Origin: Aspidiotus rigidus
Taxonomy: Eukaryota; Arthropoda; Insecta; Hemiptera; Diaspididae
Length of the DNA stretch: 64,000 nt
Assembly (NCBI GenBank): GCA_035079385.1
Contig: JAVHKY010000011.1
Span: 10,000,001-10,064,000 of the forward strand
Direction of reading: 5' to 3'
The position numbers and the translations under genes were made by a program. Positions 24,881 through 37,558 of the stretch are shown here, piece after piece (position 1 is the first letter of the stretch; each line of letters opens with the position of its first letter). The notes beneath the pieces were generated by a model that saw only the letters and a program-made list of their open reading frames with translations, was not told the DNA's origin and ran no database searches.

Positions 24881-25749
24881 TTTAATAACAAGGAATAGCT
24901 AGCAGAAGCTGGTTATGTCTTGAGCCCTTCTTCGTCCGAGCCTCTAACAATTTACTATTTTTGGTCTTCACTTTAAAGAGACCAAAGTAATATCTACCCG
25001 ATCCATTCCAAATGATCAGATGATTTCTATCGTCCCTGAAACTAAACAGGAACGTATAAAAAAAACAATAGATGGAGTATCGTAAAACGTTAGAGCTATA
25101 AAGACAGAATCGTTCATTTCTCGTATTCACTGAAAAACTTTACAATCACGACCTTAAAATATACATGTTTTTTTCAATATTATACTTGCATCGCTCACAG
25201 ATGCTTTGAGTGTTATCAGATAAACAGTAGCTTCTATTCGTTAACCCATCATAATCATTATACGATTTTGTAGGTATCCATTTTCTATAGTCCGCGTTGT
25301 TTTCGTACTTGAGATAAAACGTCGAAAGTGTGTAGAAATCGTGCACTCTTGATTTATGGCATCAGCATGGACGTAATTGAATCACGTTCGAGACCAATAA
25401 TATACATATTTTCTATAAATTGAATAATCATATGTTGGCGATGCCGGAAATATGACGGCTGTACCAACCAGTGGCTATACTTTTAGCTAAGTGATCCAGT
25501 AGCACGCAGACAGTCATGCGAGTACATCGATCAGGGTCAGAATGAACGCAACCATATTTAAACACGAACGGTAAGCTCACCGTAAAGGGATGTAGTAGGG
25601 AATATTATTTTAGAAGATCGTGCTTGAATGATATCAAGGTTTACTTCCTTTGCACTCACACGCACTCGTGTGTTTTGTAAAGGCTACTGGAATCTATAGT
25701 TATTCTCTCAATCTGAAATAAATTCTACCTTACAAAGTTATATTGACGT

Positions 25750-26591
25750 ATCAACGTTTTGGGAAATGGGGTAATCGGTGTCTGTATTGGTTCACCTCAA
25801 GGACCTTTGATTGCTGATATCCTCATGCATAAATTCGAAAGTGACTTGTTTTCGTCACCTCTAGATTTCCTCCCCCAGGTTGACGTCCCTTGTCTTCGGG
25901 CTGGACCTCCCTCCGGGCTTCAGGTTTTTCTCGTCCACCTAAATAGCCTCTACCCGTCCATAGGAGGCCAATATATTAATTTCCTTAACCTTACCATCTC
26001 TATCCAGAGTGAAGCCCATGAATTTGAGTTCTTTCTGCCCGCATACCTACAAATCAACTGCATTCAAAGCTATGGCCCACCGCCTAGCTACCCTCTCTCT
26101 AAATGACTCGAATGTTAGGAAAAAGATTGCGGCTATGAAGTACCTCGCCTCCTCAAACCACGCAATAATTGATATTAATCGCTTGGCCTACAGGACATCG
26201 GTTAGGAGATGTCTTGACAATACTACTTCGCTTCCTCGTGGTTCCCCTCCTCCTTCCCACCGTACTGTCGGTTGTTGCCCTTTTTGAGCCCTCTTTCTAC
26301 TAAATTTGGTCGTGCTTTGCATTCACATGGTTTTCGACCTGCTTACTACAACCCTACTTCTTTAAGCAAAATCCTTGTCTACCTTCAGGACGAAATCCTA
26401 GACATGAGAAAAATGGTGTTTACAGATTAAAGTGCCTTGACTGCCACAACGTTTATATCGGCGAAACTCATAGACGGTTGACTAAGAGGACTTGGGAGCA
26501 TATCGATGCCTACGCCTCCAATAAAATTGGTTCCTCTGCTTACACAGATCACTTAATAGGATGCGGCACCATGACACACGAGGATTTTTAG
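25750..26591 (+). pseudogene. Penelope-like element, second family, C-terminal part
   Basis: Frame 25759-26106 has IGVCIGSPQGPLIADILMHK, the RT block before the catalytic aspartates, then after a deletion QYINFLNLTISIQ. The next frame, from about 26062, reads HRLATLSLNDSNVRKKIAAM, the conserved PLE block after the thumb. At 26415-26591 the phrase GVYRLKCLDC and then NVYIGETHRRLTKRTWEH form a complete GIY-YIG core with the Arg and Glu expected of the nuclease. The RT catalytic YxDD segment is deleted, and frames shift between blocks. Spacing and wording differ from copies 1-4, so this is another PLE family. Confidence 0.8.
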
Positions 26592-26599
26592 AATTGCTG

Positions 26600-29500
26600 C
26601 ACGTGGAAAACGATTCCCGGTGAAGCTGGAAATCACATGTCACAGTCCCTTGAATCACTTCCATCTTCCATACAGGAATGCTCTTGGTAACAGTATCGCA
26701 ACTTTGATTTTTCGTTCATCGCTGTCTCAGATGCAATATGTTAATAATGGTCCATTGACAGAAATATAATTTGATTTTTCTATACGGTGTCGCATTTTGT
26801 GATGGAATTTTGCTTCGAAATTTTCTATCATCATAACGTAAAACAGTAATTTGGAAGAATCCTAGTATATTGTACAAAGTGAAGCCTACTTTAAAGCTTG
26901 TATGACTCGCTCGGACTGGGAAATTCGATCTCGGACTCGCAGATTTTCGGATCAAGTAGAGGGTTTGAGAACAGTGAGCAAAAATGTCAAAAGATGAACA
27001 AATAATGTCCTCCGATTTCAAATTTAGAGGGGCCAATTAGCCAAAAAAAGAGAGCACCGACTAATCCAGAAGGAACGAAAACGTGTCTCGTCCACTTCGA
27101 AATCATCACACATGATTTTTCACGTTTAATCAATTTGCTCGAGAACTTAGGTCACAATTTCCGACAATATCACATAAATTAAGTTGTTTTTGGCTTAGAA
27201 CAAATTTTAATACGATAAAAGTTAATAGCTTTACTTTCGTCGTACGTATCACAACGTTCATTGCTCCTGACGTCATTGGGCCTTCTCGTTTAGAGTTGAA
27301 AGTCGATGATCATGGGTACATTCGCGTCGAGAGAATAGTCATTCGAGATGGTGATTACTTCGTGTGAAGGATGTGTACTCTCGAAATGAGTAATTTATTT
27401 TCGAGTACCCATAGCAATGCACGTACCTTATTCAGTGCGGGTACACAACGCCATTATTAACTAATTTTAAGATAATTTTTTTTTCATCTTTTCTAATCAG
27501 TCCTCTCAAACGATGCATAGCCCCAATTATACGACATACGCGCGCAAAAAAAAATACCAACCTAAAAGAATGATCAGAAAGGTCATTGTTAATCGCATAG
27601 ATATACTGTAACGCTCTCGTGGTACTCATCAAAAAAAAGAGCGTACGTTCCAAAACCAAAAAAAAAAAAAAAATAATATTCCAAATAATTTAATTCTAGC
27701 TCCGTGATCGATGGATTTGTTGTGGTGCAAAGAAAAAAAAATTAAATACATAAAATACTTTTATGAAATAATTAAACAATGTTCTAATGAAGGCGTGCAC
27801 TAATTACACACGAAGGTCATCTAATGATAATAATTCGAAGTGGTGAAGAACGACGTAAGAGAGTTAAAATATATCGTCACACGCCATCGATGGATAACTT
27901 ACGCAATCTGATTATTATTATTATAAAGTTATTTGGGGACTGTTCGCACTTCTGCACACGAATGACAGTACGATATAAATGTGAATTCATGCTTTCGGTA
28001 ATTAATATTTTTTTACTCTCCGCATGATAGAAAGAAGAAAAAAATACTGGCAACTTTGTAAAGGAGGATAATAGGCACAAAAACTAGTGTCATGTACGCG
28101 AGTATATAGGTATAATAAATTAATTCGCGACGGTGCAGTACCGCAGACTACTAGGTATCATTATGGCGACCTTCAATTTCAAAAGTCATGTGGAATCTCG
28201 TCAACAATGAAATATTGGTTGATAGGAACTTTGACGGATATTATCGTCGAGGGTGGCTTTCTTCCTAAGTCTCAACATCCACCTCTTCACACTTCAAAGA
28301 TACCACATCCATCAGCAAGGGAAGTGATGCGTGTAGGTCTCATCGGGGAACTCAATGATCCATAACAAATTACTCTCGTCATCACTCGCTGAGATACAAA
28401 TGAACAAATAAAACAATTGGATCCGTCTTCTTCGAAACACCTTTCCTTCTTTCGTTTCCTTGTAGACCACCTCGCTTCAAAGCTCGTACCAGCAGAAAAA
28501 CGAGTCATTTCAGCAATCGTTGGGTGAAAAATTTCTGCTTCTAGAGAGTATAATGACTCCCGAAAGAATTTTAAATCGTAAAGCAGTGGTGACATGGTCT
28601 CAAGGTTGGGCTAGGAAGAATTTCTGACGATCCTTTCCACATAGATCTCAACTATTTTCTCACATCCAGGACCACGCGAAATGATGAACTCGTTCATTAC
28701 AAAAGATGGACCAATTAAGCAGGCCTAACTAACTTCTTATCCCAGCAACAAGAAAATGAAGAAAAAATTGGCGTTTGAGAAAGACTTTCAAAACTTTTTG
28801 GTTTCATCGCAGACGCCTCTTTCGATCAATGGGCAATTTCTCGACGTTCGACGTGGTGAGCTCCTCCTTGACGATCGTGACCTGTTCAGTGGGATCACCT
28901 GCGTTTGAAGAGTGCATAGGTACTAATAATATAAATTCTACGTTCTGTCGTGCAATGCGTTTGACTGTCTCATAGGTATTTGATTTACGCAACTGCTTCA
29001 AAACATTTTGCAGTGTAATTGCTGCTGTCGGCTCGATTAATAGTAATAATAATAATAATGAACGATGTGAGGTATTCGCTTGTTGTTTGCAAGTAACTCG
29101 ACCGCGTACCACGAAAAGATTCGCTATGTGGCGAAAATTAATGCAAAAACACCTGTTGTAATATGATGGCACTCCTTTTCTTACATTATAAGAGAATCTT
29201 TAGCATCAGAATTAGAAACTTTTTCTGCGTCCTGCCCCTTGACACATTAGGATCATTTTTTTACTTCATTTTTTTAACAAATTGAAAAGCCTCTCAACTA
29301 ACTACTTTCAGGATTAAAAGCTCGAAGTGGGCAGATGGAGACTGTAAGGATGAATATGAATCAGATGGTGCAATAAAAGTAGGTGATGGATTCGAGGTAG
29401 TTCATCGTGCTAAAGTTTTTCTCATGATTGAGAGGAAGTTGAGATACAATTAAGGAGAGACAGAATGATGAAGTCGGGTGTTTTCCAGAGCGGGTAAGTG

Positions 29501-29640
29501 AGGAAGTGAAGAAAAAAAATGAAGTTTATCTTGGAAATAGGGAGATCTTCCATCAACTTTTTGGATTTATCGATCTCTGTAAAAGATGGTATCCATGAGT
29601 ATGGAATACACAGGAAAGATACTCGCACTACGACCGATGT
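26600..29640. other. No recognisable gene
   Basis: All reading frames here are short and without motifs. There are AT-rich microsatellite-like patches, for example the A-run at 27655-27672 and AATAATAATAAT at 29040-29058. This looks like unique intergenic DNA. Confidence 0.5.
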
Positions 29641-29649
29641 TTAAGTCCA

Positions 29650-30092
29650 CGCAGGGTCCTTCTGTCCTGTTGCTCATAAGATGGCTGCTTTTAATAGCCT
29701 AGTTCACAGACTGACTCATATTCCCTTGAGTCAGTCTGCCTTCAAAAAAGAATTATTGACAATAAAACACCTGGCCAGAGTGAATGGGGTCAATGTCGAC
29801 GTTGACGTGATGGTTCGAAGGAAACTTACTGGAAGGATTCTCCCTCCCCCAAGACATGGTCCTTGATCGTCGTGTGCGTTGGATCAATCTTCCTTTCCTG
29901 GGGAAGTTCTCCCACCAATTGGGTCGGTGGGCCCTCCACCCGGTCGGTTGCATACCAGTTTTTTACAACCCTACCACTGTTGAAGGAATGTTTGTGAGGC
30001 TGAAGGAAGAACGGTATTTATAAGATGGAATGTGGGGATTGTAGAGGCTTTTATTGGTGAGACCAGCCGCCGGATGAAGGTGAGAGTAACTG
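29650..30092 (+). pseudogene. PLE third family, left part of split copy
   Basis: Frame 29681-29866 begins near FNSLVHRLTHIPLSQSAFKK and continues with LLTIKHLARVNGVNVDVD. This is the PLE block after the RT thumb, normally HRLxxIPLSxxxFxKEL...IKxIAxxNG. It is followed by a linker reading FLGKFSHQLGRWAL and then, at about 30050-30092, the second half of GIY-YIG, readable as FIGETSRRMKVRV. At 30092 it is cut by repeat family A. The PLE continues at 31344, after a repeat of the last 46-50 bases. Confidence 0.8.
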
Positions 30093-31343
30093 CCGGAAAA
30101 AGTTTGAAAGAAACTTACGTTAAGGAAAATAGCAAAAGACTTCCTGCTACTATAGATGGTTACTCTGACACGACCTTAAATCGACGTCGATCTATAAAAT
30201 AGATTTCGAATCGACTAGTCCTAATTTTTCATTCGACTCGAAATCGATTGCTCCGTTAGGTCGATTTCAAGAAGTCTTGTAAGTTGTCACGATAGTCGTT
30301 TCTCTCATTACAATTTAGTTCTGCCTTCTTTCAAGAACCTTGATTTTTTGATGACAAATGTATCCATTCATCTATTTATCGGAAAAACAGTCGTTTCTTT
30401 AAATAGGTACGAACCCAATAGATTTATTTGCCATGAAAGGAATCAAAGTCTCAACTGCGATAAAATCGTATTCTCCTGAAAATGTAGCATGCCGTCCGGC
30501 CGGCCGGTATGCTTTCCTGTATTGACATTAGATTTTACAAGGCTTATCATAAAATATACCAAATTGCTAGGCTTCGTCCCCACGACTTAATTCAGAAATG
30601 TGCGGGTCCGAATTTGAGTTCCCGCCTCCGGCGTCAACTATACTCGCAACTTAATCCAGAATTAATCTGCTAGTACAAAAGAGAAAAAGAGAGTAATGTT
30701 GATGACGTCACAAGGAGCTTTTAAGTAGATGAGGTTTTTGCTCTGTCTTTTATCCTCTATCGACTGTTACTGGTGTCGGCATCGCAGCTGCCTGCTGGAA
30801 ATCTGCGAGTTCAGGTCAATATACTAGGCTGTTCTATGTTTAGAATAGGTCACTATCGGATACCTATAAGGCCCAGTCACCCTCTATACAAGGCTATACT
30901 AAGTCTAGCAAGCAGCGATACTCGCAACTTAATCCAGAATTCATCTGCTAGTCCAAAAAAGAAAAAGAGGGAAATGTTGATGACGTCACGAATTTGAACT
31001 GATGACGTTACGGGTGCTGTCACAAGGAGGTTTTAACTAGTTGAGGTCTTTACTCTGCCATCCACTATATCGATTGCTACCAGAATCGATATCCCAGCCA
31101 TCTATTGAAAATCTGCAGGAAATCTGCGAGTCCAAGTCTGAGTCATTTATTTATTGTACTTGCTTCTCCTAAAAAAATTGCTAGGAATCCTGGACTTGAA
31201 TGAAAGTAGTTAGCTTATTACAACAGACCAAGAATGAGGGTGAACAGAGGGAGCGAGTGAGTTCCCGAAAGCTAGTTAGCTTAAGGTATGTATGCTAGAC
31301 GTCATTGGATGTTGATGAGGTCACAAAGAGGTTTAAGCTGGTT
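30093..31343 (+). repeat. Dispersed repeat family A, copy 2, inserted in a PLE
   Basis: From AAAAAGTTTGAAAGAAACTT to CTTAAGGTATGTATGCTAGA, this copy parallels copy 1 nearly base for base (first part against 21392-22449, last part against 23755-23911) and lacks the family B insert. It contains the same internal 285-bp duplication. On both sides lies the PLE phrase GAGGCTTTTAxxTTGGTGAG followed by ACCAGCCGCC, so the insertion is flanked by a direct repeat of about 50 bp. No open frame has recognisable motifs. Confidence 0.8.
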
Positions 31344-31640
31344 GAAGAGGCTTTTATATTGGTGAGACCAGCCGCCAGATAAAGGTGAGAGTAACTGACC
31401 ACTTGAAGTCTTAAAATAAGGAACATTCGGGGGAATCAGCTTTTGCTGGTTATTTAATAAACAGCGACCACAGATTCCGAGAGGGATAGGAAAGGCTCCT
31501 CCATAAGGAGAATTCCTGCCGTACCCTCAACACTGATGGCATTACTGTACTTAAGTCGTACATTCCGGAAGATGGCCTGATCAAACTTGTTTATGATTCA
31601 CGCCGCGTCTTCTCGTTTGGCCAATCTTTATATATTTTTT
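31344..31640 (+). pseudogene. PLE third family, right part of split copy
   Basis: The frame reads GFYIGETSRQIKVRVTDHL, the GIY-YIG nuclease core, then after stops and shifts FAGYLINSDHRFREG and LLHKENS. These correspond to the usual PLE end with its histidine- and glutamate-containing blocks. It continues the copy broken at 30092. In-frame stops show it is inactive. Confidence 0.75.
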
Positions 31641-31969
31641 CTTTCCTCCGTCTTGTCAGTTGCTTTCGTTTCGTTTCCGAAAATGGGTTATTAACCGAAA
31701 GGCTCGAAGTTTAATTTTCCTGCGGTTTTTACATTTTTTACTCTACCTTTTGAGTATCCTTTCTTTTTTCGCTTTTATGGATAACCGTAATTTGGAAGGA
31801 CGAATTCGTTTACGAGAGGAAGTATTGGCGGATAAATCTAGCATTGCAGTGTAGGTATGAAGGAGGTGAAGGCGTAAAAAGAAGAAAGAGAAGATAAGAC
31901 GATACTTTGGGAGATAACTTCTTCGCGTCGGTATGGCTCTATTGAAGTAGACCAGAAATTGGAGCTTTT

Positions 31970-32960
31970 TCAACGGGGTTGACCAGTTCTATGTAAAATT
32001 TTTCGGAAAATTTGCCGTGCTCCGGGCGGACTTGGGAAAATTTGGATTCACGAGCTATATATGACGGGAGGGGGATTTACAAAAATTTTGACTTTCGAGC
32101 TGCATATGATAGGAGAAGAACTTGAAAAAATTCTGACCCTCGAGCTATATGACAGGAGAGAGATTTGGGAAAATTTCGACTCTCGAGCTATTGTATACGA
32201 CAAAAGAGGGACTTGGAAGGAAATTTTGACTTTCATATCATAACATAAGATAGGGAGGAAGGGGACTCGGAAAAATTCTTACTTACAGGATACACACACC
32301 ATGATACAGGTGACTCCCTTAAAATTTTTCAAGATTTTGATTTGAATTTTCATTACCAAAACCAATTCAACCCATAGAACAGGAAAGGAAGCGTTATATT
32401 TGGATGAGTTGGAGGATACGGAGGACCAAAAATTAAGCCAGGAGGAGAGGATGAGGGGGCAGTAATAGAATTTAGGTCATACGAGGAGAGACAAAGGGGT
32501 TATGGAAAGTGAACGAAGTCACTATGTTGCGACAAGGTCCACAACGTCACATTTTAACAGGGAACCTGTTCTATGGGAGGTTTTTTGAAAAGTTTGCCGT
32601 GCGCTGTCCGGCGAAAAACTGAAAATTTTCGACTTTCCGAGCGATTATGACAGGAGGGGGACTCGGAAGAATTCCGACCTCCAATCTATTATAGTAGGTC
32701 TACGTCTTCTTTATAATAACTTTATCTAGGTGTAGGCCCCCTCGAATTCTCAATACCAAATCCCATATGACTCATAAGACAAATTCCCTCCGTTCCTCGT
32801 TCAACTTCGTTGAGTAAGCCGTCGTTTTTCCTAACAGGGAACCAGTTTTATCAAGGCGAGGGGATGGGTGCCGGAAAAAACGTCCGCTGTCCGGCCGGTT
32901 AGCAAAGCTTGGAGCTTGAGAATTTTTTAAGTCCCCCTCCTATCATATATATAGCTCGGT
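31970..32960. repeat. Family B copy with 45-bp units
   Basis: The 45-bp units (GAGCTATATATGACGGGAGG type) occur at 32050-32260 and 32630-32700. AACAGGGAACCTGTTCTATG occurs at 32557. The phrase ACTCATAAGACAAATTCCCT, followed by CCGTTCCTCGTTCAACTTCG (32770-32810), matches 40615-40670 and, inverted, 23090-23135. The order of blocks is scrambled relative to the copy at 22450. It is noncoding. Confidence 0.65.
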
Positions 32961-33089
32961 GATCGGTGTATATAGCCTGAAAGATAGCCCTTCGAGTAAC
33001 TAGATGTCCAATCTTTCACACACCAATTGAATTAGCCCCTTAAGTGAGGCCGTTATGCAACGCTTTAAATACCATAAGATTCAAGAACA

Positions 33090-33860
33090 TCCTTCTAAGG
33101 TATTTTAAGTCCCCAGGTCGAATCATACATAGTTTGGAGTTCGGAATGTAGCTCTGAAGTCCGGATCTGTGATGCCGCAATTTGATGACGTCATAGATCC
33201 CTCTTGGGACAGGTTTCCTGGCACCCCTCGTTCAACTCCGTTAAGGAACCCGTGAGTTTTTTAAGGTCTATGTGTCCTGGTACCTATAGAGGAAATTCGT
33301 TTTATGGGAGTCATTAGTGTGCATTGTCAAACCTATACAGCGTGAACTTTGATTCTCATCACCTTGATGGTTTTTCCTCATCAGGTCAAGTTCTAGGCAC
33401 ATTTTTTTTTTCAGTGGTTTCCCTAGTAGGCCTGATTCACGTTGACGTCCAAAGCTTCTCCAAGTCCCCTTCGTATTCGGCCACCCCTATCATATTCGAG
33501 CCCCCTCTCCATCATGTATAGTTCGAAAATAATAAATAGATTACTGAACGAGTCTAGTATTCTGTATATTGGGCGTAGTATAATGAAGGCTCTTCGAAAT
33601 CTCATTCGCGCCGCTTGTTCACCCCCCTTCTTGGTCTAGTATACATAATTCAAGCTAACAGCCGAAACCCTATCACATATAACTCGAAAGTACCTCCTCT
33701 TATCATATATACCTCGAAAGTGGAGATTTTTCCGAGTCCACCTTCTATCATATATGATTCGGAAGTAGAAATTTTTCCAAGTCCCACGTTTTGCCTCTCG
33801 GCACCCGTCATTTTCCTTCAAATCATCCTCCCATAAAACAGGTTCCCTCTTAAATGACAT
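33090..33860. repeat. Further diverged family B sequence
   Basis: A phrase like CCCCTCGTTCAACTCCGTTA occurs at 33225, 45-bp units in inverted sense near 33660-33790, and ATAAAACAGGTTCCCTCTTA at 33832. The small frames here are not genes. One TGACGTCA lies near 33187. Confidence 0.55.
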
Positions 33861-34127
33861 AGAGGATGAGTGAGAACGTGACGAATGACGAGTGACGATA
33901 GTGTAAGAATAAGGATACTTCAAACGATAGGCTAGAAAGGGGGTCTTGGATAGCAAGTAAAGATGAGAGAAAATCAGAAGAACTCTTCCTGACACGCTCA
34001 GGCAGTGAGGGGCAAAGGAAAACGCTCCCTTCGGTTTTTCCAAATTTTTCAAAGAAGTTGAAAGTCTCATTCATCAACATCATATGTCCACTAGCTCAAA
34101 TTTGAGCACTTGGTGATCCAATGTCCG

Positions 34128-34331
34128 TCACCAGTCTTCTCGGTCCTCGGCGTTCCGTACCACTTGCTTCAGATTTCGGTCCGAGATCTCCTCCACCTGG
34201 TCAACCCATCTCTTCGGCGAACGGCCACGAGACCGTGTGCTGTCCCCTGATCTCATGTATACGTGGGAAAAATCTGCGAGGAGTCTTAGGTTTAGTCCAT
34301 TCTCTTTCTCCACAAATGGAAGGGTGGTCAA
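34128..34331 (-). pseudogene. Non-LTR retrotransposon 3'-end fragment
   Basis: The minus-strand frame contains RSRGRSPKRWVDQVEEISDR and then a short stretch ending NAEDREDW and a stop. The pattern G-R-x-x-RW-x-D-x-x ... A-x-DR-x-x-W is the very common C-terminal end of many non-LTR retrotransposon polyproteins, as in RTE- or CR1-like lineages. There is no RT upstream on this strand, so the copy is severely 5'-truncated. The assignment to a clade is not possible from so little. Confidence 0.65.
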
Positions 34332-34439
34332 ATTCGTTAATTAAATTTTTATTTCAGCGTCGAACGGGAGAATTGTGCACAGTTCATCGCGGGGTCGTAT
34401 TCCTCCCTTTTTATTATACGTGAACTAAAAGGATGTCAT

Positions 34440-35250
34440 TATGCCACGCTTTAACGGGTAAAAAGGGGCACTTTTAGAATAAGTTTTTATGACGAACAGA
34501 GCGGGATAAAATGAATTTCATTATTGCCCTCTGCGCGAGAAGAGGGCATTAAAATGATTCACTTGGAATACCGATAGAGTGTGGTGTACCTTCTGCAGAC
34601 AGTTCAATCGTTCGCCGTACAAAATCATATCAGTTATTATTGTTTGAATTACATAATTATCGCCTTCAGCAGTACCGTCTATTTGCATTTTAGTAATAAT
34701 AGAAGATTTTAGTTTGAAATCAAACTTATCGTTCAATTTGCTTGATTTTTCTACCACAGGTGCCTCTATTAGTTTTCAGTGAAAGTGTATTGTAGGTATT
34801 TAATCCTCCTCGTCCACAGTGACATTAAAAACAAACTGAGTTTTATTTTGATTTTCAAATATGATGATGCTTAAAAAACTTCTTTTCATATGAACTTCTT
34901 CATAAGAACAAAAAATGAATTTGATCATTCGTTTGTACTTGAAAACAAGAATATACCTAAGTTCAAAACAAAATTAAAAGAACCAGTAAATTGTTCAACA
35001 ATTCAGACGTTGAATGAAAAATCAACTTTTTCAAACTATCAACTGAGAAACAATTTTCTGTGATTGATAATTTCTTGTCAACTTTGTAATTTTAAATTTC
35101 ACGTTTTTGGATGTTTCAAATTGTTCAGATAAGTAGGATCAGCATGGGCTATAGGACAATCAGTATTGTCCAGTTATTACGTTTCCGCAATATTATCCTG
35201 AAACCCATCTTCCTCATAATGACATCCTTCTAGTTCACTAATAATAAAAA
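34440..35250. other. No recognisable gene
   Basis: AT-rich sequence with only short, motif-free frames and no repeats that I can see. Confidence 0.45.
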
Positions 35251-35255
35251 GCATG

Positions 35256-35377
35256 TTATAGAACTAGGTGCATAAGGTGCGCGAGATCAACTCGTGCGTT
35301 TGCTTCACTCGCTACGCTCGTATCGCAAACCTTCGCACTCGTCAATAATCGCGCACCTTATGCACCTAGTTGTATAA
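35256..35377. mobile_element. Small palindromic MITE-like element
   Basis: CTAGGTGCATAAGGTGCGCG at 35264-35283 is perfectly inverted at 35350-35369. The similarity extends outward through TTATAxAA for about 27 bp per arm. The interior also has inverted ACTCGTGCG / CGCACTCGT segments, so nearly the whole 115-bp block can fold on itself. It has no coding capacity. It looks like a tiny non-autonomous DNA element. Being TA-rich at its edges, it could be Tc1/mariner-like, but this is a guess. Confidence 0.65.
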
Positions 35378-35399
35378 TATACTATTTCCTGCTAAATGG

Positions 35400-37555
35400 A
35401 GCATTGGACAGTTTCGGGTGGGAAATGTATGGTACGAGGGGCATTCGAAAATTTAAACTATCACAAGAGTCAGCATTGAAAAAATTTCAAATATTCAGCT
35501 ATTATATGGAAAAGGGGGAAGGACTAAACAAAATAATTTCGATTTTTGAAGATTGCGATTCTTAATTTCATTCAAAATGTCGAAAAGAAATTTGTCTTAT
35601 AGAACGGAGGAATCCGTCCCTCCTAGTATCAAATGTAGCTCGCAAGTCAAAATTTTTCCGAGTCCCTCACAGCTCGATGGTCGGAATTTTCTCAACCAAA
35701 AAAGCAACAACTTTTGAACGACAGATTTCCTTGTTTTATACTTTCCTCCTCCCCCATCGGGCAATTCATAAACATAGTGTTTCTCAAGTTTTACAGAACG
35801 ATCGACAAATGATCGAAAATAATGCCAACATTTCTGTTTTGAAATTTTGAAACTGTCAATAGCAAAGTGTCTGGAGCAATATTTTTCAACTGAGGGTCCG
35901 CGAAAAATGCGTATGGAGAGCAGAGTTTTCCAAAATGATTCCAAGGTGTTCCCAGGGTCTTGGAGGTTCTCAGCAATCACGATGTAAAGAATAAAATTGG
36001 ACGAATTTCCGATTCTGAGTTCGGACTAACTAGGTTTTTTAGAGTTTTTTGCGATGTAGAACGTCCGCCATTCAAATCTCCCACATGAGCGTGAACTTCT
36101 TTCGATCCTTCCTTCCGTTTTCCCACGTTTGGGATGACCGCCAATTCAGTACCAAAATCTCTCTCATCAGAACGGACTTCTTCTAAGTCTTCCCATGTCT
36201 CCTCTCTTTGGACTATCAATAATTCCAGGGCAAACTTCATTTCGTTAAGAAAAAAGCATCAACGATGTCGTGAGTAGACATTTATCCTTCCAAAGACGAT
36301 GAATGAAATCATCAAAAGTTTCAGGAAATAATGAAATTACCGGAGAGTACGAAGCCTCAATAAGAAAATCCTGGTCGTATACTGAAGACGATTTTCCAGA
36401 TTTCCATCTCCCCCCCCCCCCTTTCCTACTCCAATGTGATCAATTTTAATGACTATGAGAATTATACAAAAGTAACTTACTTTCACGAATCCTGGAACAA
36501 GAAAATTTTACGAATTCCAAATCTTGCGTAAAAAAAAGCGACTTCACTCCGTCAATACGTTAATACGAGCGAGCGAAATATGGAAATTTGTCAGCGAAAT
36601 ACGAAAAGTGGAAAAAAGTAATCACGATTGTAGTACGCGACACAAGAATTCTTTTTTTCGCTTCAAAACTGCACAACCACAATTTTCCAATAAGTGCGAA
36701 GGGAGAGCGGGGGAAAAGAAACCGAACACCCGGTGACGAGATACGCAACGGCAGAAAACGAAACACGTCTGGGATAATTGGCCCGCGCGAACCATATATA
36801 CGGAGACCACGACGACTGCGATCGAGCTGGTACTCGGAGGATTTTCGATAAGACTCTCTGCGCCCCGATGACACACGTCTCCGGCCTTACTGAAGCTTAA
36901 ATGCGCCGCGTTCGCGTCCTACCTCAATCGGCGCGATCGATCTCGATGGGGAATATACGTACGACGACGACTACGTCAGGTGAACCTTGACAATCACGCG
37001 GAAACTATACGGTAGAGGTACAATCTCAATATTTTTGTAATTTATACGGTACGCTACTTACGTACGTACGCGAAGCAAACACCTCTTTTTCTACGTAATC
37101 TTTCCTTTATTTCCACAAAAATTGAATCTATTCTCTTCTCTCGGTGATGCGGCTATTTTCCTACATTTGCATATATTTTTCACGGGTAATCATACAAATT
37201 CCGATGTCGTTATTGAGATTAACGTCTACGTACGCACGCTGTCGCGTAGAACAATCGAGGACAAAAATTACATCAATCGACATTGTTTAGGGAAGTAACA
37301 CCGAGTAAACGAAATAATATTTAGAACACGCAGTGGTCAATCGACTTCGTCTCACCGCGAAAAAAATGGGAGCTAAAAAAGGCTGATTGACACCAAAGAA
37401 AGAACTTTGAAAAATAAAGACATTTACAGACACCACGGTAGAGTAACAAGTTGCACACAAGAATCACAACTCGTGAGAGAATCACAGAAATTAAGCAACT
37501 TTCATCTTGAAGATGGAGAATTCCTCCAAAATTTCTTGAGTATCCTCCAACCTGT
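35400..37555. other. No recognisable gene; CpG-rich patch
   Basis: A short family B remnant lies at 35620-35690. From about 36700 to 37080 the sequence is rich in CpG words and includes CCATATATACGGAG at about 36789-36802, which could be a TATA promoter. No convincing coding exon follows. The frames at 36524-36876 are not family-like. Confidence 0.35.
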
Positions 37556-37558
37556 CTG

